A stretch of 64,000 bases of DNA from Methylomicrobium sp. wino1 (GTDB taxonomy: Bacteria; Pseudomonadota; Gammaproteobacteria; Methylococcales; Methylomonadaceae). Below, piece after piece: positions 9,981-18,222 of the stretch (position 1 is its first letter; the number at the start of each line of letters is the position of its first letter). The stretch covers positions 3,472,001 to 3,536,000 of the forward strand of contig NZ_CP024202.1 of assembly GCF_003932755.1 (NCBI RefSeq). The letters are read 5' to 3'. The position numbers and the translations under genes were made by a program. The notes below the pieces were generated by a model. The model worked only from the letters and a program-made list of their open reading frames with translations, was not told the DNA's origin and did no database searches.

Positions 9981-11036
9981 TGATTAGCAAGTTTCTTCAG
10001 CTAAAGCCCAAAAACCAGGATATTCACGGCCAGAAGGCGCATACTGGCGACTTAATTACCAAGGGGTCCAGCTCATGGCCATGAATAAAATTCAGTTTTA
10101 AGCAGGCCTGTCACTACCTGCCTTTTTAGCGCAATTCGGCACCGAAGCGGAATGTGAAGCTAGCCTGGAACAGTCCCGTTGGCCCCAAGGCTTTCGCTGC
10201 CCCGGCTGCAGCCATGCCGAACACTATGTGCTTAAATCAGGCGGACGCAAAACCTTCCAATGCCGATCCTGCCGGTTACAGACGTCGCTGATTGCGGGCA
10301 CTTTATTTCAGGGCACCCACCTTAAACTGACAGTCTGGTTTCTGGCGATCTACTTGATCAGCCAGGCCAAGACCGGCTTGTCCGCCCTGGCTTTGAAACG
10401 ACAGCTGGGCGTCAGTTACCCCACGGCATGGTTGATCCAGCAGAAACTGATGCAAGCGATGGTCGAACGGGATGCCCGGTACACCTTGGACGGCGACATC
10501 CAGGTAGACGATGCCTATCTCGGTGGCGAACTAGCGGGCGGCAAGGCCGGGCGCGGTTCGGAGAACAAGGTACCTTTTGTCGCGGCACTCTCACTCAACC
10601 CCGAGGGACAACCGAAGTTTATCAAAATGGCGCCGATTCCCGGTTTTACCCGCAAAGCCATTGCCAATTGGGCACAAGATAATCTCAGCTCCGGCTGTGT
10701 CGTGCGGTCCGATGGCTTGGCCTGTTTTGCCGGCGTGACCGATGCCGAGTGTCAACACCAGGTGATCATCGCCGGTGGCCGAAAACCCAAGGACCTGCCG
10801 GAATTCTGTTGGATCAATACGGCGCTGGGAAATCTCAAAACCAGTCTAGGCGGCGCCTACCATGCTTTCGATTTCGCAAAATACGGCACCCGTTACTTAG
10901 GTGCGTTCGCCTACCCTACCGCTTTAACCGACGCTTCCAACTCGATACCATTACTACCCGCCTTATCGTGGCTGCGGCTATGACTGGCCCCCGCTCGGAC
11001 ACTTGGCTTAGGCAAGCTGAAGCATCTTGCTAATCA
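9981..11036. mobile_element. IS1595-family (ISXO2-like) insertion sequence, 1056 bp, inactive
   Basis: The ends carry inverted repeats: TGATTAGCAAG followed closely by CTTCAGCT at 9981-10007, and the reverse complement at 11013-11036. The element encodes one ISXO2-type transposase, now broken. The 8 bases outside each end differ (ACGTTCC-type on the left, TGTATCGC on the right), so the usual target duplication is missing. Moreover the two flanks belong to different genes, an MFS exporter and a decarboxylase. This points to loss of the DNA that once lay between two copies or beside one copy. Confidence 0.85.
10081..11033 (+). pseudogene. ISXO2-like transposase with a nonsense codon and a 5-bp duplication
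   Basis: The protein can be followed from MNKIQF (10081) through a zinc ribbon (CPGC then CRSC), the catalytic region with VDDAYLGGE and VRSDG, and WINTALGNLKTSLGGAYHAF to the C-terminus at 11033. Two lesions break it. Codon 7 is TAA (10099-10101) where the family has a sense codon. Later, CCTAC is duplicated in tandem (10910-10919), shifting the frame; removing one copy restores AYRFNRRFQLDTITTRL and the remaining 30 or so residues. A shorter product starting at an internal GTG near 10228 would lack the first half of the zinc ribbon. The element is therefore probably immobile. Confidence 0.85.
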
Positions 11037-11317
11037 TGTATCGCCTTGAGCTCAGCCAAGGCATCGGCAACTTCGTCGTGAGGACGATTCATGTCGATAG
11101 CGTCGATCTCTGTTGCCAATTCCCCAGGCAGAACGCCGCTGAACGGTTTGGCTGCCGTTGTCAAAGTATTTCGAACCAATTTGATGCCTTGAAGCAGACT
11201 GCTTTCGTAAAAGTCGAGATTCTTGTCAGTGAATATGTGCTCTCGATAGTTGAAGTTACCTTCATTTTTTCGATTGTCTGCCGGGACGAGTGTTAATAAT
11301 GTTGAGTCGCTGTTCAT
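11030..11317 (-). pseudogene. N-terminal fragment of a siderophore-pathway PLP decarboxylase (DesA/RhbB type)
   Basis: From ATG 11317 (with a GGGAGTAAG ribosome-binding site) the frame gives about 93 native residues. They include HIFTDKNLDFYESSL, AAKPFSGVLPGEL and ALAELKAI, which match the start of PLP-dependent amino-acid decarboxylases that make the diamine for hydroxamate siderophores. The protein then runs into the inverted repeat of the IS element and stops after two foreign codons. The PLP lysine and all catalytic parts are missing. Together with the halved exporter this shows that the rest of the decarboxylase, and very probably an N-hydroxylating monooxygenase gene, were lost. The assignment rests on a short stretch and is fairly, not fully, secure. 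Confidence 0.72.
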
Positions 11318-11379
11318 GTTCTTACTCCCGTTGAGAGTCAAATTTTCAGAAGATCAAACCGCATGATTCAAGACTTTCG

Positions 11380-13560
11380 TCAAAAGTTGTAAGCTATGGA
11401 ACCCGTAACAGCGCGCCTTGGACCGAACGTGGCGAATTCGCCGCCGCTGGTGAAGGCGGTGGCAATGTATTCCTTGTCTAAAGCGTTGTGCAGATTGACG
11501 GCCAATTGAAAATTCTTCCATTCGTAATGAACCGCGGCGTCGACTAAAACCGCCCCCGGTATCCGAATGTCGTTGCGGGCGGCGAAGCTGTTGCCGTATG
11601 ACGGCCCAAGGAAGCGAACCCCGCCGCCGAAGCCAAGCCCTTGGGCGATACCGGTCCAGATGGTGTAATCGGTCCACAGGGACGCCTTGTGTTCGGGTGC
11701 GTATTCCAGGGGCTCGCCGATTTCCGCAGCAAACGAACTCTCGGTGACTTCAGCATCCGTGTAGGTATAACTGGCGGTCAGGTTCAGGCCGTTTTCCAAG
11801 CTGGCGACGCCTTCCAGTTCGACGCCGCGGGAATGCGCTTCGCCTCTTTGCACATTGATGAAAGTCATCGGATCGGGCGTGAGAAAATTTTTCCGCGTCA
11901 GATCGAAATAGGCGACCGTGATGAAGCTGTTGTAACCGGCCGGCTGATACTTGACGCCGAATTCGTATTGCTCTCCGGTTTCCGGCACGAATGTTTTACC
12001 GGATGCGTCCGTGCCCATTACCGGCAGGAACGAACGGGCATAACTGAAGTATGGAGCCAAACCGTTATCGGCTAAGTAGACCAGACCGGCGCGGCCGGTG
12101 AATTCGCTGTCGTTCTGCCGAGTGCGAACGCCGGTGAGGCGATTGGTGGTTTCGCTGTCGGCGAAATCGTAACGGCCACCCAGGGAGACCCGCCATTTTT
12201 CACCGACCTTAATTTGGTCTTGCAAATAAAGACCGATTTGATCCTGAGTGGATAATTCATCCTTGAAGGTTGCTGCGGAGGCCACGGGCGCACCATACAC
12301 CGGATTGAAAAGATCCAGAGCGGGGGCAGCTCCGTAGGTCTGGAGGGATTCGGAGTCGGTATGTTGAAAGTCGACCCCCGACAGCAACATGTGTCCCAAC
12401 GGCCCTGTCGCGAATTCGAACTGTGCTTGGTTGTCCAGAGTGAAGCCTCGCACTTCGCCGAAGCTTTCGAATAGGGCGCGGCTGACCGTGCGCCGATCTC
12501 CCAGCAAGGCGGTCGGAAAGATGGTGCGGTCGTCCACTTCATTACTGTAATAGCGTGCGTTCTGCCGGAGTTTAACGGCCTCGTTGAGGCGGTGCTCCAA
12601 CAGATAGGCAATGGAGAATTCTTCTCTCTGGTAGCCGTCGACATCGGGTTCGCCGGTGAACCGATTCATCGGAATCTCTCCGGCCGCATTGGAACGCAAG
12701 GTTCCTTCTGCCGGAAGCCGCTGCGACGCCTTGGTGTCATCCTTCTGATAGTGGCTCAAGAAGGTCAGAGTGGTGTCCTCGGTGAGCTTCCAGGTGAGGG
12801 CCGGCGCGACGTAAATACGGTTGTCCTCGACGAAATCGACCTGCGTGTCGCTGTCGCGTACCAAGCCGGTCAAGCGGTAAGCAAGCGTTTTCCCTTCGTC
12901 GAACGTTCCACCGACATCGACTTCGCCTTGCAGCCGTTCGAAAGTACCGGCCTCGAATCTGATTTGGCCAAACGAATCGAAGACAGGCCGCTTGGTTACA
13001 TAATTAACCATGCCGCCCGGACTGGCTTGGCCGTAAAGAACGGAGACCGGACCTCGGGGTACCTCAACGCGTTCGGCTCCGTAAGGCTCTAAGCTGTAGC
13101 CCACGGAAAAACCCGGATTACTGAGTTTGAGTCCGTCTCGGTAAACACCGGTATCGGTAGCGTCGAAGCCGCGGATTTTAATGAATGTCAATCGCGGTTC
13201 GAAGCCGAAAGTTTCACTCTGAATACCCGGGGTATAGCGCAGTGCTTCCGCTAAGTTGCTCACGTTTTGTGCTTCCATCTGGGCGTTGGTGACGACAGAG
13301 ATGGACTGCGGCGTTTCGAGCAGCGGCGTATCGGTCTTGGTGCCGACGCGGCTATCGATTGCCCGGTAACCCACGGCATCCGAGTTTTCGGTTATTTTCA
13401 TTTCCGGCAAGACAATTGCCTGGACTTCAGTCGTTTTATCTTCAGATTTTTCCGGTTCTTCGGCCAATGCCACTGTGCTGAGCGCAGCGCTCAGCGGCAC
13501 GAGCGCGATTAAAGCGGCAGCTGCGTTTGATCCTTTTGCAGGCGAATACTGTTTCGGCAT
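11380..13560 (-). CDS. TonB-dependent siderophore receptor (FhuA/FoxA-like)
   Basis: This 726-residue outer-membrane receptor has a signal peptide (cleavage near ALAEEP, residue 34) and a probable TonB box around AIVLPEMKIT. It has a plug domain with DTPLLETPQSISVV, ALRYTPGIQSE, RGF and RVEVPRGPVSVLYGQASPGGMVNYVTKRP, then a 22-strand barrel with the usual final FGPRRAVTGSIAYNF ending in aromatic Phe. These are marks of the hydroxamate-siderophore receptor group (TIGR01783 type). It lies upstream of the decarboxylase fragment in the same direction, as the first gene of the siderophore operon. It is intact, so the cell may still take up a siderophore it can no longer make. No strong Fur box is visible in the 280 bases upstream. 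Confidence 0.93.
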   Translation of the reverse strand: MPKQYSPAKGSNAAAALIALVPLSAALSTVALAEEPEKSEDKTTEVQAIVLPEMKITENSDAVGYRAIDSRVGTKTDTPLLETPQSISVVTNAQMEAQNVSNLAEALRYTPGIQSETFGFEPRLTFIKIRGFDATDTGVYRDGLKLSNPGFSVGYSLEPYGAERVEVPRGPVSVLYGQASPGGMVNYVTKRPVFDSFGQIRFEAGTFERLQGEVDVGGTFDEGKTLAYRLTGLVRDSDTQVDFVEDNRIYVAPALTWKLTEDTTLTFLSHYQKDDTKASQRLPAEGTLRSNAAGEIPMNRFTGEPDVDGYQREEFSIAYLLEHRLNEAVKLRQNARYYSNEVDDRTIFPTALLGDRRTVSRALFESFGEVRGFTLDNQAQFEFATGPLGHMLLSGVDFQHTDSESLQTYGAAPALDLFNPVYGAPVASAATFKDELSTQDQIGLYLQDQIKVGEKWRVSLGGRYDFADSETTNRLTGVRTRQNDSEFTGRAGLVYLADNGLAPYFSYARSFLPVMGTDASGKTFVPETGEQYEFGVKYQPAGYNSFITVAYFDLTRKNFLTPDPMTFINVQRGEAHSRGVELEGVASLENGLNLTASYTYTDAEVTESSFAAEIGEPLEYAPEHKASLWTDYTIWTGIAQGLGFGGGVRFLGPSYGNSFAARNDIRIPGAVLVDAAVHYEWKNFQLAVNLHNALDKEYIATAFTSGGEFATFGPRRAVTGSIAYNF

Positions 13561-13844
13561 AAACTTTCTCTCAAAATTGCTCGATTCATGATTCTGGCTG
13601 CCTGGCGGGAAATTGCTGGGTGGCTGATAGGTTTGGGGTTGAAATGCATATTAATCGTGTTGCGCGGCTTAGCCATACACAGCACTCGGTATTATTGCAA
13701 GTCGCGAATACTCGACGTCGCAGGTTACGGCTGACGGAAGTTTTATTTTTAATCCAATCATAATCCTCAAAGCATGTCTTCAATGTCAATAGAACACACG
13801 GTGGGTTCTCGTGTAGCCATATGGCGAATGAATCGACGCAGATA

Positions 13845-14030
13845 TCATTTGGTCAAAATCAATTTGCCGTTGTTGGTGATACGCAGGCGATACACGTCAT
13901 CTGAGTGGGTAATCAGAATTTCTCTCTGGGAACCGAAGAGAGCCTGACTGCTGATTCTGCGCTTTTCGATCTCGGTCGTTTGTTTCGTTTGCGCGTCGCT
14001 CAACAATGGCGTGTTGAATTCGTTGTTCAT
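13845..14030 (-). CDS. hemP: Hemin uptake protein HemP
   Basis: This 61-residue protein has the HemP/HmuP signature: an arginine-serine element (RRISSQALFGSQREI) followed by YRLRITNNGKLILTK at the very C-terminus. HemP proteins accompany haem or siderophore uptake genes and can act as positive regulators of the receptor gene. I chose ATG 14030 because it has a perfect TAGGAGG ribosome-binding site 5 bases away and gives the normal family length; an upstream in-frame ATG at 14114 lacks one. It reads toward the TonB receptor gene in the same direction, with 280 bases between. A Fur-box-like sequence lies about 110 bases upstream. Confidence 0.9.
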   Translation of the reverse strand: MNNEFNTPLLSDAQTKQTTEIEKRRISSQALFGSQREILITHSDDVYRLRITNNGKLILTK

Positions 14031-14139
14031 GATCCTCCTATGACGATGCTTTGAAGATATATCGATTGTCTCTACGTCTTCAATGCGAATCATCGATTTG
14101 AGTAGATATTGCAAAATAAAATCATATCATAATACAAAC

Positions 14140-14158
14140 GATAATGATTCTTATTTGT
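14140..14158 (-). promoter_or_regulatory. Candidate Fur box upstream of hemP
   Basis: The sequence GATAATGATTCTTATTTGT matches 13 of 19 positions of the classical Fur consensus, with the first nine bases identical. It lies in very AT-rich DNA 110 bases upstream of the hemP start, where an iron-regulated promoter is expected. A fur gene is in the same window. Confidence 0.6.
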
Positions 14159-14256
14159 AAAAATTTTAATTAATGCCCCTCTACTTGTCAATATAGCTAT
14201 ATCTGATTGCGTAAAATTGTCAGCCAAATTAAGAGCCAAGCTGTAACTGTTTATGC

Positions 14257-14520
14257 GCGGACGAATATCAGTATCTAAACGAAGTATCGATCATCGTCGC
14301 AGCATCGAGCATTCAGGACCTGCGTCATGAGATGCCTGCCGAAAACTACAGCAGGCCGGATTCAATTAAATCGAGGCCGGTTATGGCGAAATTGATTGTG
14401 CGTTGCTGCCTGCTAAAGATGCGTCCGAAATGGATCATGGCAGCCGAACAGGTCTCAACAAACAAGGTCTATGCGTGCCCGGTCGCCTGCATCGAAAAGG
14501 CTTGGGATCAGCGGCAATAG
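14257..14520 (+). pseudogene. Internally deleted remnant of a second hrpA
   Basis: Segments of HrpA follow one another in order with the middle parts missing. They are DEYQYLNEVSIIVAASSIQD (compare residues near 505-525 of the intact HrpA), then an IEAGYGEI-like piece in a shifted frame, then MRPKWIMAAEQVSTNKVYA (near 660-680), then IEKAWDQRQ and the stop. The DNA is similar to but clearly diverged from the intact gene at 1379-5269, so this is an old paralogue or a copy from another strain, not a fresh duplication. It lies just beyond the siderophore locus, which is therefore bracketed by hrpA sequence on both sides in the same orientation. Confidence 0.85.
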
Positions 14521-14705
14521 TTCGGAGTCGCTACGAGTTGTGCACAGCATAAATCAAGGACTTATCCAGCTTGTTTCCATAAGCCATTGAAACATCAAGT
14601 TTCAATGTAAGTTATTGATTTTTGGTTTAATAAGCTGCCTGTATCGATTTTGGACAATTTAACCGAAGCGCAATAAAACCGGTACTTTAGCGATTAAAAA
14701 AACAA

Positions 14706-14741
14706 TCAATCCACAGAGTTATCCACAGCTTTTGTGGGTAA
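14706..14741. other. Cluster of DnaA-box-like sequences
   Basis: Within 36 bases there is a perfect DnaA box TTATCCACA (14719-14727), an inverted near-match whose complement reads TTACCCACA (14733-14741), and a weaker CAATCCACA (14706-14714). The rest of the 295-base gap from 14521 to 14815 holds only the terminator described separately and no gene. No dnaA, dnaN or gidA is nearby, so this is not evidence for a chromosomal origin. Confidence 0.5.
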
Positions 14742-14773
14742 CTTTTTAAGGAAAAATTGAGATCGGAAAGGAC

Positions 14774-14804
14774 AAAAAAACTCCCCCGAAGAATTTCGGG
14801 GAGC
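14774..14804 (-). terminator. Rho-independent terminator of the TIGR04073-type gene
   Basis: Read on the minus strand, a stem CTCCCCGAAA/TTCGGGGGAG with a short loop is followed by seven T. It begins 12 bases after the stop codon at 14816. Confidence 0.88.
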
Positions 14805-14815
14805 AGGGTTGGAGA

Positions 14816-15178
14816 TTACTTGAAAGTACCGCCGTAGGTTGTGGTTTGATCGAATTCCGACCAAACATATTTGGGTTTTACCATGCTTTTGGTTAGAATC
14901 GGACTGGTTATCACGTCAAAGACTCCGGATGCGGTTCTTCCCAATGTATGCAATGTACCGTTGATCAAACCTCCGGTTGAACCGACGACCGGATTGGTTT
15001 TTTTACTGGCATCGACGATATTTTTAGGTACTTCGCCGATACCGGTAAAAATGTTTGCAAACCCGGTTAAAAACTTATCGCCAACTTGTGAAAAATAGCT
15101 TTCCTCCGCATGACTGCTTGGAGCATAAGCACCGAATGTCAACACTAAAGCCATTGCGATGGGTTTGAATTTATACAT
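14816..15178 (-). CDS. Exosortase system-associated protein, TIGR04073 family
   Basis: This 120-residue exported protein starts MYKFKPIAMALVLTFGAYAP, a signal peptide cleaved near SSHAEE. The mature part has FLTGFANIFTGIGEVPKNI, a small-residue linker NPVVGSTGGLINGT, and TLGRTASGVFDVITSPI, as in TIGR04073 proteins, which occur in genomes with an exosortase/PEP-CTERM system and are probably lipid-associated. Function is unknown. The large VanZ/O-antigen-ligase gene at the right end of the window independently points to an exosortase system in this organism. It has its own terminator and is monocistronic. Confidence 0.85.
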   Translation of the reverse strand: MYKFKPIAMALVLTFGAYAPSSHAEESYFSQVGDKFLTGFANIFTGIGEVPKNIVDASKKTNPVVGSTGGLINGTLHTLGRTASGVFDVITSPILTKSMVKPKYVWSEFDQTTTYGGTFK

Positions 15179-15301
15179 TGATTCTCTCCGTTGTAGTTAT
15201 AAATAGTATCGTATCGCTATTAAATTATAGAGGAATCGATATGACCGGTCAAAGGCCAAACATATAAAACTTAAGTGACGCTTAACTCGAGTTCTAGAAT
15301 T

Positions 15302-15874
15302 TCAGATTGGTCTAACGAGGTATAGACGGGGCGTACTCGTTTGATTTTCCTGACTGTTGATGCATGACTTATCGTGACGGGAACCCTCCAATCCGGCGCA
15401 CCATTTGTCGACTTCATCCGCTTCTTGATCGCCGCAGGGATGGCCCGGATAGGCAAGTATCGTCAATAATCCATCCGGTGCAAGCATTCGAAGAGCCTGA
15501 TTCAGTGCGGCAATCGTCGTATCGGTTCGAGTGATCAGCAATTTGTCGCCGCCTGGAAGATATCCCAGATTGAACATAACCGCTTTGATGCGCCCGTGAA
15601 ATTGCATGGGAATTATGTTTGTCATTTCCGCATGACTCACCCTGAACAGCTCAACCGGCGTGTCGACTTTTCCCTGTTCGAGTCTGCACCGCGTTTGATC
15701 GATCGCGCTTTGTTGAATATCGAAACCGAACACGATCCCGCCGGGGCCGACTTGTCGAGCCAGAAACAGCGTATCGTGCCCGTTGCCGACCGTGGCATCG
15801 ATCGTGTAATCGCCGGCTTGCAATACAGTCTGTACGGCTTTATGCGCTTCGTGAACCAAAGAAATGCGTTTCAT
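15302..15874 (-). CDS. Class I SAM-dependent methyltransferase, YtqB-like rRNA/tRNA methylase family
   Basis: The 190-residue protein has a Rossmann methyltransferase core: YTIDATVGNGHDTLFLA (motif I), GFDIQQSAI (motif II), and MFNLGYLPGGDK, the typical family motif. Also present are TTIAALNQALRMLAPDGLLTI and YPGHPCGDQEADEV. These match the YtqB/MnmM family (putative rRNA methylase; the Bacillus member methylates the wobble mnm5s2U intermediate of tRNA). I prefer ATG 15874 because the family begins at ISLVHEAHK; it overlaps the end of the upstream FAD-oxidoreductase gene by 35 bases, suggesting one transcript. Confidence 0.85.
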   Translation of the reverse strand: MKRISLVHEAHKAVQTVLQAGDYTIDATVGNGHDTLFLARQVGPGGIVFGFDIQQSAIDQTRCRLEQGKVDTPVELFRVSHAEMTNIIPMQFHGRIKAVMFNLGYLPGGDKLLITRTDTTIAALNQALRMLAPDGLLTILAYPGHPCGDQEADEVDKWCAGLEGSRHDKSCINSQENQTSTPRLYLVRPI

Positions 15875-16919
15875 AATAACGTTGGATGTTGCAGTGGTTA
15901 TCCAAGTCTGAGCCGTTAAGTAAGGCATCGGCTAAATGACGGCTGTACCACGGAATTTGCAGGCTGCCCTTGGCGCCGAAACCGTTGAATACCCAAAGCT
16001 TGGGATTTGCGGGATGCCTGCCTAGAAAAGGCATTCGGTCCGGCGTGCAGGGGCGGATGTTGGCTTGTTGATCGACGATGCGCGTTTTGGACTCGAAACG
16101 TGGATCTATCTTGGCAAGCGATTGAATCAATTGATGCTTGGCCTGCTCTGTAATGGCTGTATCGGTGCAATGCCTGTCGAATGTCGCACCGGTCCGGCAA
16201 CGATTTTTCCCGATGGGAATCAGCCAGTTGCCGAAATTGATGATCTGTTCCGGTAAGGCAAAATCGCTTTCGATGGTCAGTATCTCGCCTTTGACCGCTT
16301 GCAACGGTAGCCAGGAAAACCATGGGTTATAGATTAAACGGTATCCTTCGCAAAAAATGACCCGTTTCGGCTTGAGTCCTTGCCGGTAGAAAGACTCAAA
16401 GACTTGTGTGCCGCGAAAATCGATCGAGATTTTTCGATAACTGTCGAGTCCGATAAAGAAGTCCCGCAAAGCATTGAGCAGCGGACGAGTATTTAGATAG
16501 CCGGTTTGTTTTTGCTCCAATAGCCAGCAGCAGTCTTGGAACGGATAAGCGAATGACTCTCGTGGATGTATTTTCGATAGGTAGGCGCCATATTCCGGGG
16601 CATTCAAGCGTTTTTGCGATTGTGCGACTTCGATCTCGTTGCGCAACAGGCGAAACATCGTTTTTTCTACGAAGAAAGTCCGGTCGAAAATTTTCGACAG
16701 GCGGCTGTAGAGCGCTTTCGCTTCCGGCAAACAATCGTCGACCCGATCGGATTTGACCAAGCGCATGCCGGTAACAGGATTAATGAGGCCGGCCGCGACT
16801 TGCGAAGCATTTTCGCGGCCGTCGTCGACGACCATGACCCGTGCGTTGCGTTGTATCAGTTCAAAGGCAAGCAGGCTTCCGGCCAGTCCTTGTCCTACGA
16901 TCAGAAAATCGATATCCAT
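15840..16919 (-). CDS. FAD-dependent oxidoreductase (DAO superfamily)
   Basis: This 359-residue flavoprotein begins with a dinucleotide-binding fold, FLIVGQGLAGSLLAFELIQRNARVMVVDD, and continues with AAGLINPVTGMRL, a DAO-family flavin-contact motif. Its C-terminal part contains NIRPCTPDRMPFLGRHP and FGAKGSLQIPWYSR, typical of glycine/D-amino-acid oxidase-like proteins including MnmC-type domains. The substrate cannot be told. The gene is coupled by overlap to a YtqB-like methyltransferase, which makes a role in tRNA wobble modification worth considering, but that is inference. It is a normal complete gene with no lesions. Confidence 0.82.
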   Translation of the reverse strand: MDIDFLIVGQGLAGSLLAFELIQRNARVMVVDDGRENASQVAAGLINPVTGMRLVKSDRVDDCLPEAKALYSRLSKIFDRTFFVEKTMFRLLRNEIEVAQSQKRLNAPEYGAYLSKIHPRESFAYPFQDCCWLLEQKQTGYLNTRPLLNALRDFFIGLDSYRKISIDFRGTQVFESFYRQGLKPKRVIFCEGYRLIYNPWFSWLPLQAVKGEILTIESDFALPEQIINFGNWLIPIGKNRCRTGATFDRHCTDTAITEQAKHQLIQSLAKIDPRFESKTRIVDQQANIRPCTPDRMPFLGRHPANPKLWVFNGFGAKGSLQIPWYSRHLADALLNGSDLDNHCNIQRYYETHFFGSRSA

Positions 16920-16958
16920 TTTGTTATTAGACGCGACGCAGGCATCGCTCCGAAACGG

Positions 16959-17312
16959 CTATTTGAGCGTGAGCGGCATACTCTTGAATTGTATGCCTTG
17001 CCAGCCGTAGTGCATGAAATTTCGGATGTTTTGATGGCCGGTTCCGGTCGGATCGTTCAACACGTCCAAGCGGTAATAATCGCCGAATAGATTGAGGGTT
17101 TGCTGCGCGTCGAGTCCGTTCATTTTTGCGAATGCGAAAATTTTGCAGGACCCTTCGTTTGTACCGGCTTTATTGATCAATTCATTATCATCAAGGCCGT
17201 TGCTAAATTCGGCTGCTTGATATTCGTAGTGTTCGGCAATCACGGCCATCGTTTCATCGAAACCGACCGGTTTATTGGATTTTAATTTGTCGAGAAATTC
17301 AATCAAAGTCAT
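16959..17312 (-). CDS. HopJ family protein
   Basis: The 117-residue product matches the HopJ family (named after a Pseudomonas type III effector, but widespread in free-living gammaproteobacteria). Conserved features seen are FDETMAVIAEHYEYQ, FSNGLDDNELINKAGTNEGSCKIFAFA, LFGDYYRLDVLNDPTGTGHQNIRNF and the final GWQGIQF. Length is normal. It is probably a cytoplasmic protein; its biochemical role is not established. No secretion system is nearby, so an effector role is unlikely. It lies 39 bases upstream of the FAD oxidoreductase in the same direction. Confidence 0.9.
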   Translation of the reverse strand: MTLIEFLDKLKSNKPVGFDETMAVIAEHYEYQAAEFSNGLDDNELINKAGTNEGSCKIFAFAKMNGLDAQQTLNLFGDYYRLDVLNDPTGTGHQNIRNFMHYGWQGIQFKSMPLTLK

Positions 17313-17633
17313 TGTTATCGATTGTTATGTTAACCCAGTATTAATATTTTCTGGATATAAGTTTTTGAATATTAGAAAAATAATAAATTTTATAGCGCTA
17401 TGGTGCCATTCCAACTTTATTTGTAAAAACTGAGAGAAAAGCTGTTTCCAAACTCTTGTTTGAGCGACCCTTCACGTAAGCTCTTGCTTACCGGTTTCGA
17501 GAAGCTCATGCCCTGAGCTTTTGTCGAAGGGGGAGCATCTCGTACCCCATTCCCCAGCAATGAGCTTGGGAACGAGCGACAGGCCGAAGTACTTCCGTCC
17601 GCTCACTGCTGACAGTTAACCGCTAACTATTTT
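17313..17633. other. Intergenic region with a REP-like segment
   Basis: No gene is seen in these 321 bases. Around 17495-17530 there is a common interspersed-repeat motif: GAAGCTCATGCCCTGAGCTT, followed by TTGTCGAAGG, with GCTCA/TGAGC forming a small hairpin. AT-rich DNA at 17330-17410 may hold the promoter of the HopJ gene. Confidence 0.45.
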
Positions 17634-18119
17634 TTAAGCGTGTTTCATCAAGCGTTCTTTTTCACGTTGCCAATCTCGGTCCTTCGACGCTGTCCGCTTG
17701 TCATGTAATTTTTTGCCTTTGGCCAAGCCGATTTCAATTTTGGCTCGACCGTTTTTCCAATACATCGATAAGGGAATCAACGTATACCCTTTGCGCTCGA
17801 CGCTACCTATCAATTTGTTCAGTTCTTGACGATGCAGCAGAAGCTTTCTACCGCGTATGGAATCCGGATTGACGTGTGTGGAAGCGGATAATAGCGGCGA
17901 GATATGCGCACCATACAACCACGCTTCGCCTCGCTTGATTTGCACATAACTTTCCTTTAGTTGCGCACGGCCCTCTCTCAGGCTTTTGACTTCCCAACCC
18001 TCTAAAACTAAACCCGCTTCGAAGCGTTCTTCAATAAAATATTCGTGCGTAGCCTGGCGATTTGTAGCGATGGTATTGTTTTGCGACTTGTTTTTTTTCT
18101 TCGATTTTTTATCGGCCAT
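17634..18119 (-). CDS. smpB: SsrA-binding protein SmpB
   Basis: A 161-residue SmpB, the tmRNA partner that delivers SsrA to stalled ribosomes for trans-translation. Family motifs are all present: [88 protein letters not shown] and the basic C-terminal tail. The N-terminus is lysine-rich ([15 protein letters not shown]). It is transcribed alone and is divergent from the NSS transporter. Confidence 0.97.
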   Translation of the reverse strand: MADKKSKKKNKSQNNTIATNRQATHEYFIEERFEAGLVLEGWEVKSLREGRAQLKESYVQIKRGEAWLYGAHISPLLSASTHVNPDSIRGRKLLLHRQELNKLIGSVERKGYTLIPLSMYWKNGRAKIEIGLAKGKKLHDKRTASKDRDWQREKERLMKHA

Positions 18120-18222
18120 GGCGTGTTAAGTGGATTTATAAACTGACGGGATCTAATAATTTTGGTATTTTACTCGATTTATTAATAATTATTTAGCTTT
18201 ATAGCAAAGAACAGGCACGGAA

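Noticed and set aside
10228-10983. Intact 251-residue transposase starting at an internal GTG
   Set aside because: It lacks the first zinc-ribbon cysteines and ends in foreign sequence after the CCTAC duplication; the family sequence clearly continues on both sides.
14706-14741. Chromosomal replication origin
   Set aside because: No dnaA-dnaN, gidA or AT-rich 13-mers accompany the DnaA boxes.
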